Shown here: positions 5,492 to 13,629 of the stretch, in pieces
Numbering within the stretch: position 1 is the first letter of the stretch
How the letters are laid out: every line of letters begins with the position of its first letter
Assembly: GCF_035938995.1 (NCBI RefSeq)
Contig: NZ_DASZGI010000117.1
Span: 1-17,009, forward strand
DNA from: DASZGI01 sp035938995
Lineage (GTDB): Bacteria; Actinomycetota; Actinomycetes; Streptomycetales; Catenulisporaceae
Direction of reading: 5' to 3'
DNA: 17,009 nt
The notes under the pieces: model-generated
What the model saw: the letters and a program-made list of their open reading frames with translations, nothing else
What the model was told of the DNA's origin: nothing
Databases searched by the model: none
Position numbers and translations under genes: made by a program

Positions 5492-8212
5492 GTGACGACG
5501 GGTGGAGCGTTGCCGGGACTGCTCCTCGCCGACCCTGCGACACCGCTGGCGGAGATCCGCCGCAGGATCGGCGAGCTGGAGGCCGAACAGCGGGTACGGG
5601 GAACCAGTCCGCGCCGCGCGCATCAGGCCAGGCACCAGGTCGCGCGGCACCTCGGCGACGTCGCGACCGCGCGCCGGGAACTCGAGCTCTGGCTGGCCGC
5701 GCCCCGCGACCGGACCGCCGACTGCGCGGCCTGCGAGCAGAGGATCATCGGGTCCTGGCACGCCGAGGCGGGGGACGACGGCCGGGCGTACGAGGCGTGG
5801 CGCCCGATCCTGGACGGCACGCTGCTCTGCGGCACCGAGCCGCACGGCACCCTGTCCGGCTCGCTCATCCCGCTGATCCGGCTCGGGATGCCCGACCGGG
5901 CGCGCACCAACCATCTGCGCGGCTACCGGGCCTCCCGCCGCAAGGAGCCGATGGCCGCGAACATCGGCGCGCACCTGGAATTCTGCGCGCTGACCGGCAA
6001 CAGCGCGCGCGGCCTCGAACTGCTCGCCGAGCACGCCGACTGGCTCGCACCCGAACGCCGCGACCAGCCCGACGCGGATTTCCTCGCCGGAGCGGAAGTC
6101 CTGCTGCGCGTCCTCGGCGACGTCGGGCACGACGACGTGCCATTCGCCCTGCCGGGTGGGGATTTGACCTCCGTCGGCGCGCTACAGGAACGGATCGGCG
6201 CGCAGCTGACCGACCTCGCCGCCCGGTTCGACGCGCGCAACGGCAACGACGCCTACAGCACCCGGCTCCTGCGCAGACGCAGCAGGCAACCGTTTCTCAG
6301 CTCCCTGCCTTTGGCGGCCCGCGCTGACCTTCCCCCCTCGCAGCGCGGCGCCACGCGTATCTCCGCGCCGCATCCGACGCCCAAACCGGTGTCAATGGAC
6401 GAATTGATCGCCCAGGCCCGGCAGCTGACCCTGCACTGGCACCCGGACGCGAACGCCGCCTGGCACCGGGTGGCGGCCGCCGCGGCCGCGCCGGGTACGC
6501 GACCGCTGCCCGACGACGTGCGCGCCGAACTCGACGAACAACTCGTCGCCGAACCCGACACCGACGAACCCGCGAACGTCCCCCGCGCGCAGCGGATGGA
6601 GGAGATCGCGGACCGCTACGAGGCACTGGGCGCGCGCGGCTCCGCGCTCCGCGTGCGCAGCCGCGCCGGGACAGTACGCTTCCGCGAGCGCGGCGGCGCC
6701 GACCTCACCGGCGCCCTCGCCGAACAGGCAACGCTGCGCACCGCCGCCGCCGAGGCGCTGGCCGACGGCCGAGTCAGCGCCCGCGAATACATGGCCGTCC
6801 GCCTCGGCAGCGGCTACCTGCGGTACTACGCCTGGACCGCGCTCGCATTCGAGCAGCAGCGCGACGAGAGCCGGGCCACCGCGGCCGCTCACGACGCGCT
6901 GGCCGAACTCGGCGACCTGGTCGGGGAATGCCGCCGTATGGGCACCTGGCTGCACGGCGCGGTCGCCGCGGGCATGGCGTCCGACGTGCATCTGGCCGCC
7001 GACGCCCCGGACGAGGCGGAGAACCTGCTGCGGCTCGCAGTGGACTGGTACGCCGCGGGCGGCTCACCGTGGTCGGCCGCGTCCTGCGAGCTGAACCTCA
7101 GTCAACTCGCACGCAACCGGGGCGACCTCGCCGCCGCGGAGCGCCTGGCCCGGTCGGCGGTCGAGCACAACCTCGACCCCTACCTGCGCGGCCCGGCGGC
7201 GATGATGCTCGCCGACGCGATCTGGTTCCAGGACGGCCGCGAGGGCGAGGCGGTGGCCCCGGCGCTCGCCGCCGCCGCGGCGTTCGGCGCGGTCGAGGGC
7301 GGCGCGCAGGACGAGGCGCGGGCCAGGCTGCGTGCCGCGGAGGCGTTCGCCGTCGTCGGCCGCCACCAGGAGGCGGTCGACCTGTTCCAGCCGGCGCTCG
7401 CGGTGCTCGACGGCCACTGGGCCGAGGAGCAGTGGAAGCCGGTCATCGTCCAGGCCGCCCGCGCCTACGGGGCCAGCCTGCTCGCGGTCGGCGAGCCGCG
7501 CCGCGCCGCTGAATTGCTGCTGGCCACCGCCGACCGGGTCAAGGACTGGCCGAATCAGGCCCCGCACGCGATGATCGCCTCCGACGCGGCCACCGCGCTC
7601 GAGCGGTCCGGGCAGTCGGCGGACGCCGCGCTCGCCTTCGAACGCGCCGCGCAGATCTGGGGCCGGATCGGCGAACCGATCGTGCGGATCAAATGCCTGC
7701 GTTCGGCCGCCTGGCTGTGCGCCGAGGACGACCTCGCCGCGGCGCTGCGGCTGATGGACACCGCGGGCGGGGAACTGGTCCGGGCCTTCGCCGCCGAGAC
7801 CAACGCGGAGCGCAGCGCCGTCGCCCGGTTCGAACTCGCCGAGACGCACGTGCAACGCGGCCGCATCGTCTTCGACCTCGACGCCGAGAACGCGCTGCCC
7901 GAAGACCGTCGCGACGCCCTGCTCGGCGAAGCGTTCCAGGAGGTCACCGCGTCGATAAGCGGCCTGAGACGGATGCTCGCGCAGCAGCCCGCGGACGCCG
8001 ATCCGGACGTAGGTGTCGAGGCCATACTTCCCCGCCTCGTGCAGGCCGCCGTCATCTCCGCGCAGATCGAGGCCGGGCGGTTCGGACGCGACCGCCGGGC
8101 GGCCTTCCGGCTCCGCGAGATCGCCGACACATGCGCGGCGTACGGGGGCGCCGACGCGGCGGCGGAACTGACCGCGTACGCGGCGCGTCTCGACCGCCCG
8201 GGAGGTGACTGA
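5492..8212 (+). CDS. Large TPR-like helical repeat protein A with putative CxxC/C/H metal site
   Basis: A 906-aa, probably cytoplasmic protein with no signal peptide or membrane segment. It is Ala/Arg/Glu-rich and made almost wholly of paired amphipathic helices. TPR-like repeats are clearest in the second half, e.g. ASCELNLSQLARNRGDLAAA and RLRAAEAFAVVGRHQEAVDL. The N-terminal part (about 70-190) contains C78-x2-C81-x31-C113-x4-H118 and the segment RGLELLAEHADWL (173-185). A mid-protein motif LHWHPDANAAWHRVAA (314-329) starts the second half after a less ordered, Arg/Pro-rich stretch (255-300). The same landmarks occur in the next gene, its paralogue. No P-loop, kinase or protease motif is seen, so a scaffold or protein-binding role is likely but the partner is unknown. 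The start is GTG 5492, probably leaderless. It is first of a four-gene operon and divergent from araB. I recognise it only as a large actinobacterial TPR-type protein. Confidence 0.88.
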   Translation: MTTGGALPGLLLADPATPLAEIRRRIGELEAEQRVRGTSPRRAHQARHQVARHLGDVATARRELELWLAAPRDRTADCAACEQRIIGSWHAEAGDDGRAYEAWRPILDGTLLCGTEPHGTLSGSLIPLIRLGMPDRARTNHLRGYRASRRKEPMAANIGAHLEFCALTGNSARGLELLAEHADWLAPERRDQPDADFLAGAEVLLRVLGDVGHDDVPFALPGGDLTSVGALQERIGAQLTDLAARFDARNGNDAYSTRLLRRRSRQPFLSSLPLAARADLPPSQRGATRISAPHPTPKPVSMDELIAQARQLTLHWHPDANAAWHRVAAAAAAPGTRPLPDDVRAELDEQLVAEPDTDEPANVPRAQRMEEIADRYEALGARGSALRVRSRAGTVRFRERGGADLTGALAEQATLRTAAAEALADGRVSAREYMAVRLGSGYLRYYAWTALAFEQQRDESRATAAAHDALAELGDLVGECRRMGTWLHGAVAAGMASDVHLAADAPDEAENLLRLAVDWYAAGGSPWSAASCELNLSQLARNRGDLAAAERLARSAVEHNLDPYLRGPAAMMLADAIWFQDGREGEAVAPALAAAAAFGAVEGGAQDEARARLRAAEAFAVVGRHQEAVDLFQPALAVLDGHWAEEQWKPVIVQAARAYGASLLAVGEPRRAAELLLATADRVKDWPNQAPHAMIASDAATALERSGQSADAALAFERAAQIWGRIGEPIVRIKCLRSAAWLCAEDDLAAALRLMDTAGGELVRAFAAETNAERSAVARFELAETHVQRGRIVFDLDAENALPEDRRDALLGEAFQEVTASISGLRRMLAQQPADADPDVGVEAILPRLVQAAVISAQIEAGRFGRDRRAAFRLREIADTCAAYGGADAAAELTAYAARLDRPGGD
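8200..8205 (+). promoter_or_regulatory. Ribosome binding site of TPR protein B
   Basis: GGGAGG lies 8 nt before ATG 8214, within the end of the upstream gene. It favours ATG 8214 over the in-frame GTG 8205, which overlaps the site itself. Confidence 0.75.
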
Positions 8213-8213
8213 C

Positions 8214-11200
8214 ATGGACGCGGCCCAGATCCGAGCCGCCCTCGACGCGCTGGACGAACTGCCCTACGGCAACGAGCGCACCACGCGCCGCGAAGACCTC
8301 GTCGTCTACGCCGAGCAGTGCGGCGACCCGGCGGCCCACGCCTCCGCCCTGCTGAGCCTGGCCGACGACTGCCAGGAGACTGGCGACGACCAGGGCATGG
8401 TCGTCAACTTCGGGCGCGCCTGGCGGATCTGGCAGACCCGCCCCGAGGCGTTCGACGTCTTCCTGCGCTTCCGTTTCCGCGAGCACTTCCAGCACGTGGT
8501 CGACGTCTTGGACGAAGATGCGCGGGTGCCGAAATCCGACGTTGACCGGCTGACGGACGAGATGGAGGCGTTCTACCGGGCCGGCGGCTACAGCATGCGC
8601 GCCGTCTACCGCAGCCGCTACTGGATCTCCCGGCGGCGCGGCCTGGCCGACGACGCCACCAAGCAGGTCGAGGCGATGCTCGCCGAGGACGGCGACTCGG
8701 GAGCCTCCTGCGACGCCTGCGACCTGGCCACCGCGGCGTACTGGTACGAGAAGCAGGAGGACCTGCCGCGCGCGGTGGAGCTGTGGCGCGCGATCCTGTC
8801 CGGCGCGCGGGCCTGCGACAGCCGCCACCACGTCGCGGTCGCGCACGGCGAGGTGATGATCGACCTGCTGAACCTCGAGCGGTTCGACGAGGCGCGCCGC
8901 CACCACGAGGCCGGGTATCCGCTGATCCGGCGCAACCGCGACCTGCCCCGGCAGCTCGAACTGCACGCGCTCTACGTCAACCGCACCCGCAGTGTGCTGC
9001 GCGGCCTGGAGATCCTGCACGACCACGTCGACTGGCTCCCGGCCGACGCGGACGCGGTCGGCGGGCTGTGGTGGGTGTGCGGCAGATTCCTGCTCTTCCT
9101 CAAACTGCTGATGAACGCCGGAATGGCCGACCTGCCGGTGACCCGCCCCGGCGGCGAGGTACTGACGGCCGCGGCGCTGCACGCAGAACTCGACGCGGTG
9201 CTCGCCGAGTACGCCGCCCGCAAGGACCGCGAGGGGTTCGGCACCGAGCACACCGAGACCCTGGAAACCTGGCGGGGGGCGAAGATCCGGCACGACGTGC
9301 TGCCGCCGCGCTCCGCCGCCGAAGCCGAGGCGGACCTGCCGCCGATCGCCGCGCCGTGGGCCGACGAAGGCAACGCGGACGCACTGGCCGCCCGCGCCCG
9401 ATACCTCAGTTATCTGTCACATCCGCACGCCTTCGCCGCCTGGGAACGCGTCGCGGCCGTCGCCCCGCCGCCGGCGGCAGACTCCCCCGACGCCACACCG
9501 ACGCTCCTCGAAGCCGAGCTCGCCGAGCACCGGATCTGGGTGGCCGCGGCGCGCCGGGATTGGGCAGCCGCCGCGCGGTGGATCTCCGACGCGATGGCCA
9601 AGTACGTCGACCTCGGCCGCCTCGACCACGCGCTGCGGATGTGGTCCGAGACGATCACTCTGGCCACCCGCGCGGACGGGGACGAGGAAGCCGCCCTGGC
9701 CCAGCACGCCAAGGCGCGCGACCAGGCCGCCGCGGCGTTCGCCTCCGGCCGGATCACCGGCGCCCAGCGCGTCCGGGTCCACCTGCCCGGCCTGCTGCTG
9801 AAACTCGAGCGGTGGCGCCGGGCCATCGACGCGGAACCCGACGTGGATCCCGAACACGGCAAGCGGGTCGCGGAGGAGGGCGCGCGCGACGACGCGGAGT
9901 TCGGCGAACTGGCCACCGAGCACGAGGCGCTGCCCGAATACGGACGCGGAGTGCGCGCCTGGACCGAGGTGACCGCCGCGCTACGCCGCATGTTCGGCCG
10001 GGACGGCGACGCGGACGAGGAAGCCGCCTACGAGCAGAAGGTGGCCGAGCGGCTCGGCGACGTCGTCGGCCTCTTCGACAGCCTGCACCTGCCCTGGCTG
10101 GCGGCCGAGGCGGAGCTGGCGCGCGGCCGGGCGCTGCTCGCGGCGGGCCGCGCGCACGAGGACTCCGCACTGCTCGCGCAAGCCGAAGACGCCGCCCGCG
10201 CCTCGCGAGCACGAAGCGACGGTATCGCAGACGTCGAGGGCGCGACGGCGCTGCTGCTCGCCGAGGCCATCGCGGCCCGGGAACAATACGCCGACGCCCG
10301 AACCCCGCAGCGCGAGGAAGAAGCGCTCGCCGCCGCGACCGAGGCGGCGCTGCTGCTCGCCGGCGTCGATCCGGTGGGCTGCGCACGGGCTCGGCTGCTG
10401 ATCGCCGAGGCGCACTACCGCGCTGAGCGGCACGCCACCGCGGAGAACCTTTTCGGCCCCGCCCTCGACGAGATCCGCGAACGCTGGACCGGCGAGGACT
10501 GCCGCCTGGCGATCTACACCGGCGCCCGGCACCACGCGGAGTGCCTGCGCGCGCTCGACCGGCCACGCGACGCCGTCGAGTTGCTGAAGCCCACCCTGGA
10601 CATCGTGCCCGAGGGGTACCCGACCGCGCGCTCGTTCATGTGGTACGAACTCGCCTTCTGCTACGAGGCATGCGACGAGCCCAACGCCGCTGTGCGAAGC
10701 TTCATCGCGGCGGCCGACGCCAGCCGGGAAGCCGGTAACGCCGATCCGCGGTACGTCGCGCTCAAGCACGCCGCGCGGGTCATCGCGCCGACGAACATCG
10801 AGGCGGCGTTCGACTACCTCGACCGCGCGGCGGCCGCGGCGGCCGAGATCGCAGAGCCCGAACTCGCCCGCCGCGTCAGATACCTGATGGCCGAGGCCGC
10901 GTCGCTGAAGCTGAACTTCCTGGTGGCCCAGATCGAGGCCAAGGCGATCCCGGACGAGCGCGCCGACGCGCTGCTGCCGCCCGCGCGGTCCGCCGCCGAG
11001 AACGCGCTCGGCGAGCTGCGCGCCCTGCTCGACACCCCCGACCCGGCAGACGACCGGGAGGAATACGTCACCGCGATGGAGCGGGCGCTCAAACCGCTCA
11101 CCCTCGTCATGCTCGTGATCGCCGGGGAACCGGTGACCGCCGCGCAGCTGCAGGCCTCCTTCGCGGCCGACTGCGAGCGGTGGGGCTTCCCGCAGTTCGC

Positions 11201-11249
11201 GCAGGTCGCCGAGAGCAACGCCCGCTATGCCGAGGAGCAGTCCGGGTGA
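8214..11249 (+). CDS. Large TPR-like helical repeat protein B, tandem paralogue of protein A
   Basis: A 1011-aa, probably cytoplasmic all-helical protein. It is a diverged tandem duplicate of the gene before it. Matching landmarks are C166-x2-C169-x31-C201-x4-H206; RGLEILHDHVDWL (263-275) against RGLELLAEHADWL; the central SHPHAFAAWERVAAVA (402-417) against WHPDANAAWHRVAAAA; and a C-terminal helical array (ENLFGPALDEIRERWTGEDC against DLFQPALAVLDGHWAEEQW). It has about 90 extra residues at the N-terminus before the Cys pair. The helical array runs nearly to the end. No catalytic motif or P-loop is visible. The start is ATG 8214 (GGGAGG 8 nt upstream), 1 nt after the stop of protein A, so translation is probably coupled; GTG 8205 would add three residues. 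Its TGA overlaps the GTG of the VOC gene. Function unknown; a hetero-oligomer with protein A is plausible by inference. Confidence 0.88.
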   Translation: MDAAQIRAALDALDELPYGNERTTRREDLVVYAEQCGDPAAHASALLSLADDCQETGDDQGMVVNFGRAWRIWQTRPEAFDVFLRFRFREHFQHVVDVLDEDARVPKSDVDRLTDEMEAFYRAGGYSMRAVYRSRYWISRRRGLADDATKQVEAMLAEDGDSGASCDACDLATAAYWYEKQEDLPRAVELWRAILSGARACDSRHHVAVAHGEVMIDLLNLERFDEARRHHEAGYPLIRRNRDLPRQLELHALYVNRTRSVLRGLEILHDHVDWLPADADAVGGLWWVCGRFLLFLKLLMNAGMADLPVTRPGGEVLTAAALHAELDAVLAEYAARKDREGFGTEHTETLETWRGAKIRHDVLPPRSAAEAEADLPPIAAPWADEGNADALAARARYLSYLSHPHAFAAWERVAAVAPPPAADSPDATPTLLEAELAEHRIWVAAARRDWAAAARWISDAMAKYVDLGRLDHALRMWSETITLATRADGDEEAALAQHAKARDQAAAAFASGRITGAQRVRVHLPGLLLKLERWRRAIDAEPDVDPEHGKRVAEEGARDDAEFGELATEHEALPEYGRGVRAWTEVTAALRRMFGRDGDADEEAAYEQKVAERLGDVVGLFDSLHLPWLAAEAELARGRALLAAGRAHEDSALLAQAEDAARASRARSDGIADVEGATALLLAEAIAAREQYADARTPQREEEALAAATEAALLLAGVDPVGCARARLLIAEAHYRAERHATAENLFGPALDEIRERWTGEDCRLAIYTGARHHAECLRALDRPRDAVELLKPTLDIVPEGYPTARSFMWYELAFCYEACDEPNAAVRSFIAAADASREAGNADPRYVALKHAARVIAPTNIEAAFDYLDRAAAAAAEIAEPELARRVRYLMAEAASLKLNFLVAQIEAKAIPDERADALLPPARSAAENALGELRALLDTPDPADDREEYVTAMERALKPLTLVMLVIAGEPVTAAQLQASFAADCERWGFPQFAQVAESNARYAEEQSG
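11232..11237 (+). promoter_or_regulatory. Ribosome binding site of the VOC gene
   Basis: GAGGAG lies 8 nt before GTG 11246, inside the end of TPR protein B. It fixes the start at the 4-nt overlap rather than further upstream. Confidence 0.75.
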
Positions 11250-11995
11250 TCCGCTGGACCTACGCCTTCATCGACCGGCCGCGGCCCGGCTTCGACCGGG
11301 CCGCAGCCTTCTGGACGGCGGTCACGCAGACACACCTGTCGTCTCGCCGAGGTGAGGATGACGAGTTCGCGACGTTCATCCCCGCCGCCCCGCACGACGC
11401 ATGCCTGAAACTGCAAGGTGTCGTTGAGGGCAGCGGCGCACACCTGGATCTCGCGTACGAACACGTCGAACCCCAGGTTGAAAGGATCGCCGCGCTCGGC
11501 GCCCGGGTCCTCGTCCAGATCGAGGGCTTCGCCGTGCTCAGCTCGCCCGCGGGATTGCCGTTCTGCCTGGTCACCTGGGTCGGCGAGCAGGCGCGCCCGG
11601 ACGTGGTCACCCATCCCGGCGGTGCGACCAGCCGCGTCGACCAGGTGTGCCTGGACATCGGTCCCTCGGAGTACGACGTCGAGGCGGACTTCTGGCACGC
11701 GGTCACCGGGTGGGAGCGGCTGCGCGGCTCGCTGCCCGAGTTCGAGGTGCTCAAGCCCGCCGCCTCCCTGCCGATCCGCATCCTGCTCCAGCGCCTCGGC
11801 GAGGACCGCCGCGCCGGCGCCCACCTCGATCTGGCATGCTCCGACGCGGACAAGGTGAGGGAAGTCCACGAGGCACACGGTGCCCACACGGTAGGCCGCG
11901 GCGCGCACTGGATAGTGATGACCGACCCGGCCGATGGTGTCTACTGCCTGACCGCACGCGACCCGAGAACCGGGTCGCGGCCTGTGTCGTCCTAG
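11246..11995 (+). CDS. Two-domain VOC / glyoxalase-like protein
   Basis: A 249-aa cytoplasmic protein built of two vicinal-oxygen-chelate modules. The first (about 1-122) holds HLDLAYEHVEPQVERIAALG and, near its end, SSPAGLPFCLVTW. The second (about 128-249) holds VDQVCLDIGPSEYDVEADFW, HLDLACSDADKVREV, the glycine turn GAHTVG and MTDPADGVYCLT. The 'HLDLA' strand and the final 'DP.G.pfCL' strand are the standard family ends, matching the glyoxalase-like (Glyoxalase_6 type) subfamily. The repeated HLDLA His and the terminal positions could bind a metal, but classical glyoxalase metal ligands are not all evident, so the protein may be an enzyme or a ligand-binding/resistance protein. The substrate is unknown. 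The GTG start overlaps the TGA of TPR protein B by 4 nt (GTGA), indicating coupling. The next gene starts 16 nt after its TAG. Confidence 0.88.
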   Translation: MIRWTYAFIDRPRPGFDRAAAFWTAVTQTHLSSRRGEDDEFATFIPAAPHDACLKLQGVVEGSGAHLDLAYEHVEPQVERIAALGARVLVQIEGFAVLSSPAGLPFCLVTWVGEQARPDVVTHPGGATSRVDQVCLDIGPSEYDVEADFWHAVTGWERLRGSLPEFEVLKPAASLPIRILLQRLGEDRRAGAHLDLACSDADKVREVHEAHGAHTVGRGAHWIVMTDPADGVYCLTARDPRTGSRPVSS

Positions 11996-11999
11996 TAGC

Positions 12000-12003
12000 A
12001 GGG
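12000..12003 (+). promoter_or_regulatory. Ribosome binding site of the GT-C-like gene
   Basis: AGGG lies 8 nt before GTG 12012. It supports that start over GTG 12003, which overlaps this site and has nothing suitable upstream. Confidence 0.5.
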
Positions 12004-12011
12004 TGATAACT

Positions 12012-13610
12012 GTGGAAGCCGACGTCCTGTCTTCACAGCGGCCGCCGGAAGTCGACGATCCGCCGCGCCGCCTGCCTCGGCCGCGGGCGCTCGTGACGGC
12101 CGCGGCGGTCAGCGCGGCCGTGATCGCGTGCTTCGTGCTGTGCCTGGCCCAGTCCTTCACCTCGTCGGTCAACTCGGACACCGCGGGCATCGCCCTCCAG
12201 GGCTGGGACCTCTGGCACGGTAATCCGCTGCTGCACGGCTGGTACGCCTCCGACGCGCCCTTCTATACGCTCGAGACGCCCCTCAACGCCCTGGTCCAGA
12301 TGGTGATGGGGCTCAATGCGACGACACTGCACGTGGTCAGCGCGATCACCTACACGATGGTCATCGTCGCAGCCGCCTGGCTCGCCGCGTCAGGCGCACG
12401 CGGGGCGGCTGCGTACGCGCGGGCGGGCCTGGCCGCGGCGCTGCTGGCGGTGCCGCTGTGCGCGGGCGACCTGGCCGGGCTGCTCCTGGAGACGCCTAAT
12501 CACATCGGCACCAGCGTGTTCCTGCTCCTGGCGTTCCTCATCTACAGCAGGGTCCCGGGACGGCGCGCCGCGTTCGGTCTGCTCGCGCTTCTGGTCGTCG
12601 GACAGATCGGCGACGCGACAGTGCGCTACGTCGCGGTGACCACGCTCGTCGCGGTCACGCTCGTGCGGATGCTCGCGGCACGGCGCCTGGTGATTCCGGA
12701 GACGTGGGCGGGCGTGGCGGCCGCGGCATCAGTGCCCTGCGCCATCGGCGTCCGGGCGGTGATGCGGTCCCTGGGCGCCTTTTCGATGATTCACCCCGCC
12801 ACGCAGATCGCGCCGGCCGGCCAATGGCTCAACCACCTCGGCGCCACCGGTGAATCGCTGATCCGCCTGTTCAACATCGACGTCTCCGACCCGATCCACG
12901 TCACCCCGGGCTGGCTGGCCGGCCAGATCCTCGGCGGCGCCGCGCTGCTGGCCGGGGCGTACGGCCTGTGCCGGACCGCCTGGAGGTGGCGCCGCGGGGA
13001 CGCCGCGGACCAGTTGCTCGCCGTCTCGGTCCTGATCTACCCGGCCACCTATGCGTTCTCCACCATGGTCCGCCCCGGCTCGCACGGGGCCTATGAGTTC
13101 GTGGGCGTGCTGCCGCTGATCGCGGTCCTCGCCGCCAGGAACCTGCCCATGCCATCGCGCGGCGGGCATCGCGCGCTGGCATGGACGAGTATTGCGACAG
13201 CGGTGGCCCTGCTGCTGTCCGGCGTCTTCAAACCGGCGGACGTGACCCGTTCCGAGCACCTGGCCGCCTGGCTGAAGGCGCACGGCTTCCGCTACGGCAT
13301 CTCAGGCTACTGGGACGCGACTTCCACGACTGCCGACTCGGGCAATGCCGTCGGCGTGCGAGCCGTGATCAACATCGGCGGCCAGTACGCCATCTATCCG
13401 TGGGTGACGAACGGATCCTGGTACGACCCGGCCCGTTACGACGCGAACTTCGTCATCGCCGACAACGGATCGCCCGGCATCACCGTCGCGGACGTGGAGA
13501 AGATCTACGGCGTCCCCGCCGCGCAGTACCCGGTCGTGAACCGAATGATCCTCGTCTACCACGTCAACCTGTTCAAAACGCTGAACGTGCCCCCGCACCC
13601 CGACTACTAA
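12012..13610 (+). CDS. Polytopic membrane protein, GT-C glycosyltransferase-like
   Basis: A 532-aa integral membrane protein: short cytoplasmic Pro/Arg-rich N-tail, first membrane helix at about 27-46, then a long outside loop, and roughly 9-11 more hydrophobic segments up to about residue 400, then an extracytoplasmic C-terminal domain. The first loop reads SSVNSDTAGIALQGWDLWHG then HGWYASDAPFYTLETP; Asp56 in this loop stands where lipid-linked-sugar glycosyltransferases of the GT-C fold carry their catalytic acid. A later helix start reads LETPNHIGTSVFLLLAFLIY. The overall shape and loop motif match a group of actinobacterial membrane proteins I know only as hypothetical, so transfer of a sugar to an outside acceptor is an inference. 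It is the last gene of the TPR operon, 16 nt after the VOC gene. GTG 12003 would add three residues. It ends 19 nt from the convergent MFS gene. Confidence 0.8.
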   Translation: MEADVLSSQRPPEVDDPPRRLPRPRALVTAAAVSAAVIACFVLCLAQSFTSSVNSDTAGIALQGWDLWHGNPLLHGWYASDAPFYTLETPLNALVQMVMGLNATTLHVVSAITYTMVIVAAAWLAASGARGAAAYARAGLAAALLAVPLCAGDLAGLLLETPNHIGTSVFLLLAFLIYSRVPGRRAAFGLLALLVVGQIGDATVRYVAVTTLVAVTLVRMLAARRLVIPETWAGVAAAASVPCAIGVRAVMRSLGAFSMIHPATQIAPAGQWLNHLGATGESLIRLFNIDVSDPIHVTPGWLAGQILGGAALLAGAYGLCRTAWRWRRGDAADQLLAVSVLIYPATYAFSTMVRPGSHGAYEFVGVLPLIAVLAARNLPMPSRGGHRALAWTSIATAVALLLSGVFKPADVTRSEHLAAWLKAHGFRYGISGYWDATSTTADSGNAVGVRAVINIGGQYAIYPWVTNGSWYDPARYDANFVIADNGSPGITVADVEKIYGVPAAQYPVVNRMILVYHVNLFKTLNVPPHPDY

Positions 13611-13629
13611 AACCGGCCCTTCGCGCCCT

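Noticed and set aside
8783..10426. A 547-codon open frame inside TPR protein B on the same strand
   Set aside because: Arg/Pro/Ala-rich out-of-frame reading; the TPR frame has the paralogue evidence.
5492..11249. Possible NTPase (STAND/AAA) domains in the large TPR proteins
   Set aside because: I found no P-loop (GxxxxGK[ST]) or Walker B-like segment in either protein.
13611..13629. Search for a bidirectional terminator between the convergent GT-C and MFS genes
   Set aside because: Only 19 nt with no inverted repeat; AAGGGC occurs twice on the minus strand but as a direct repeat.
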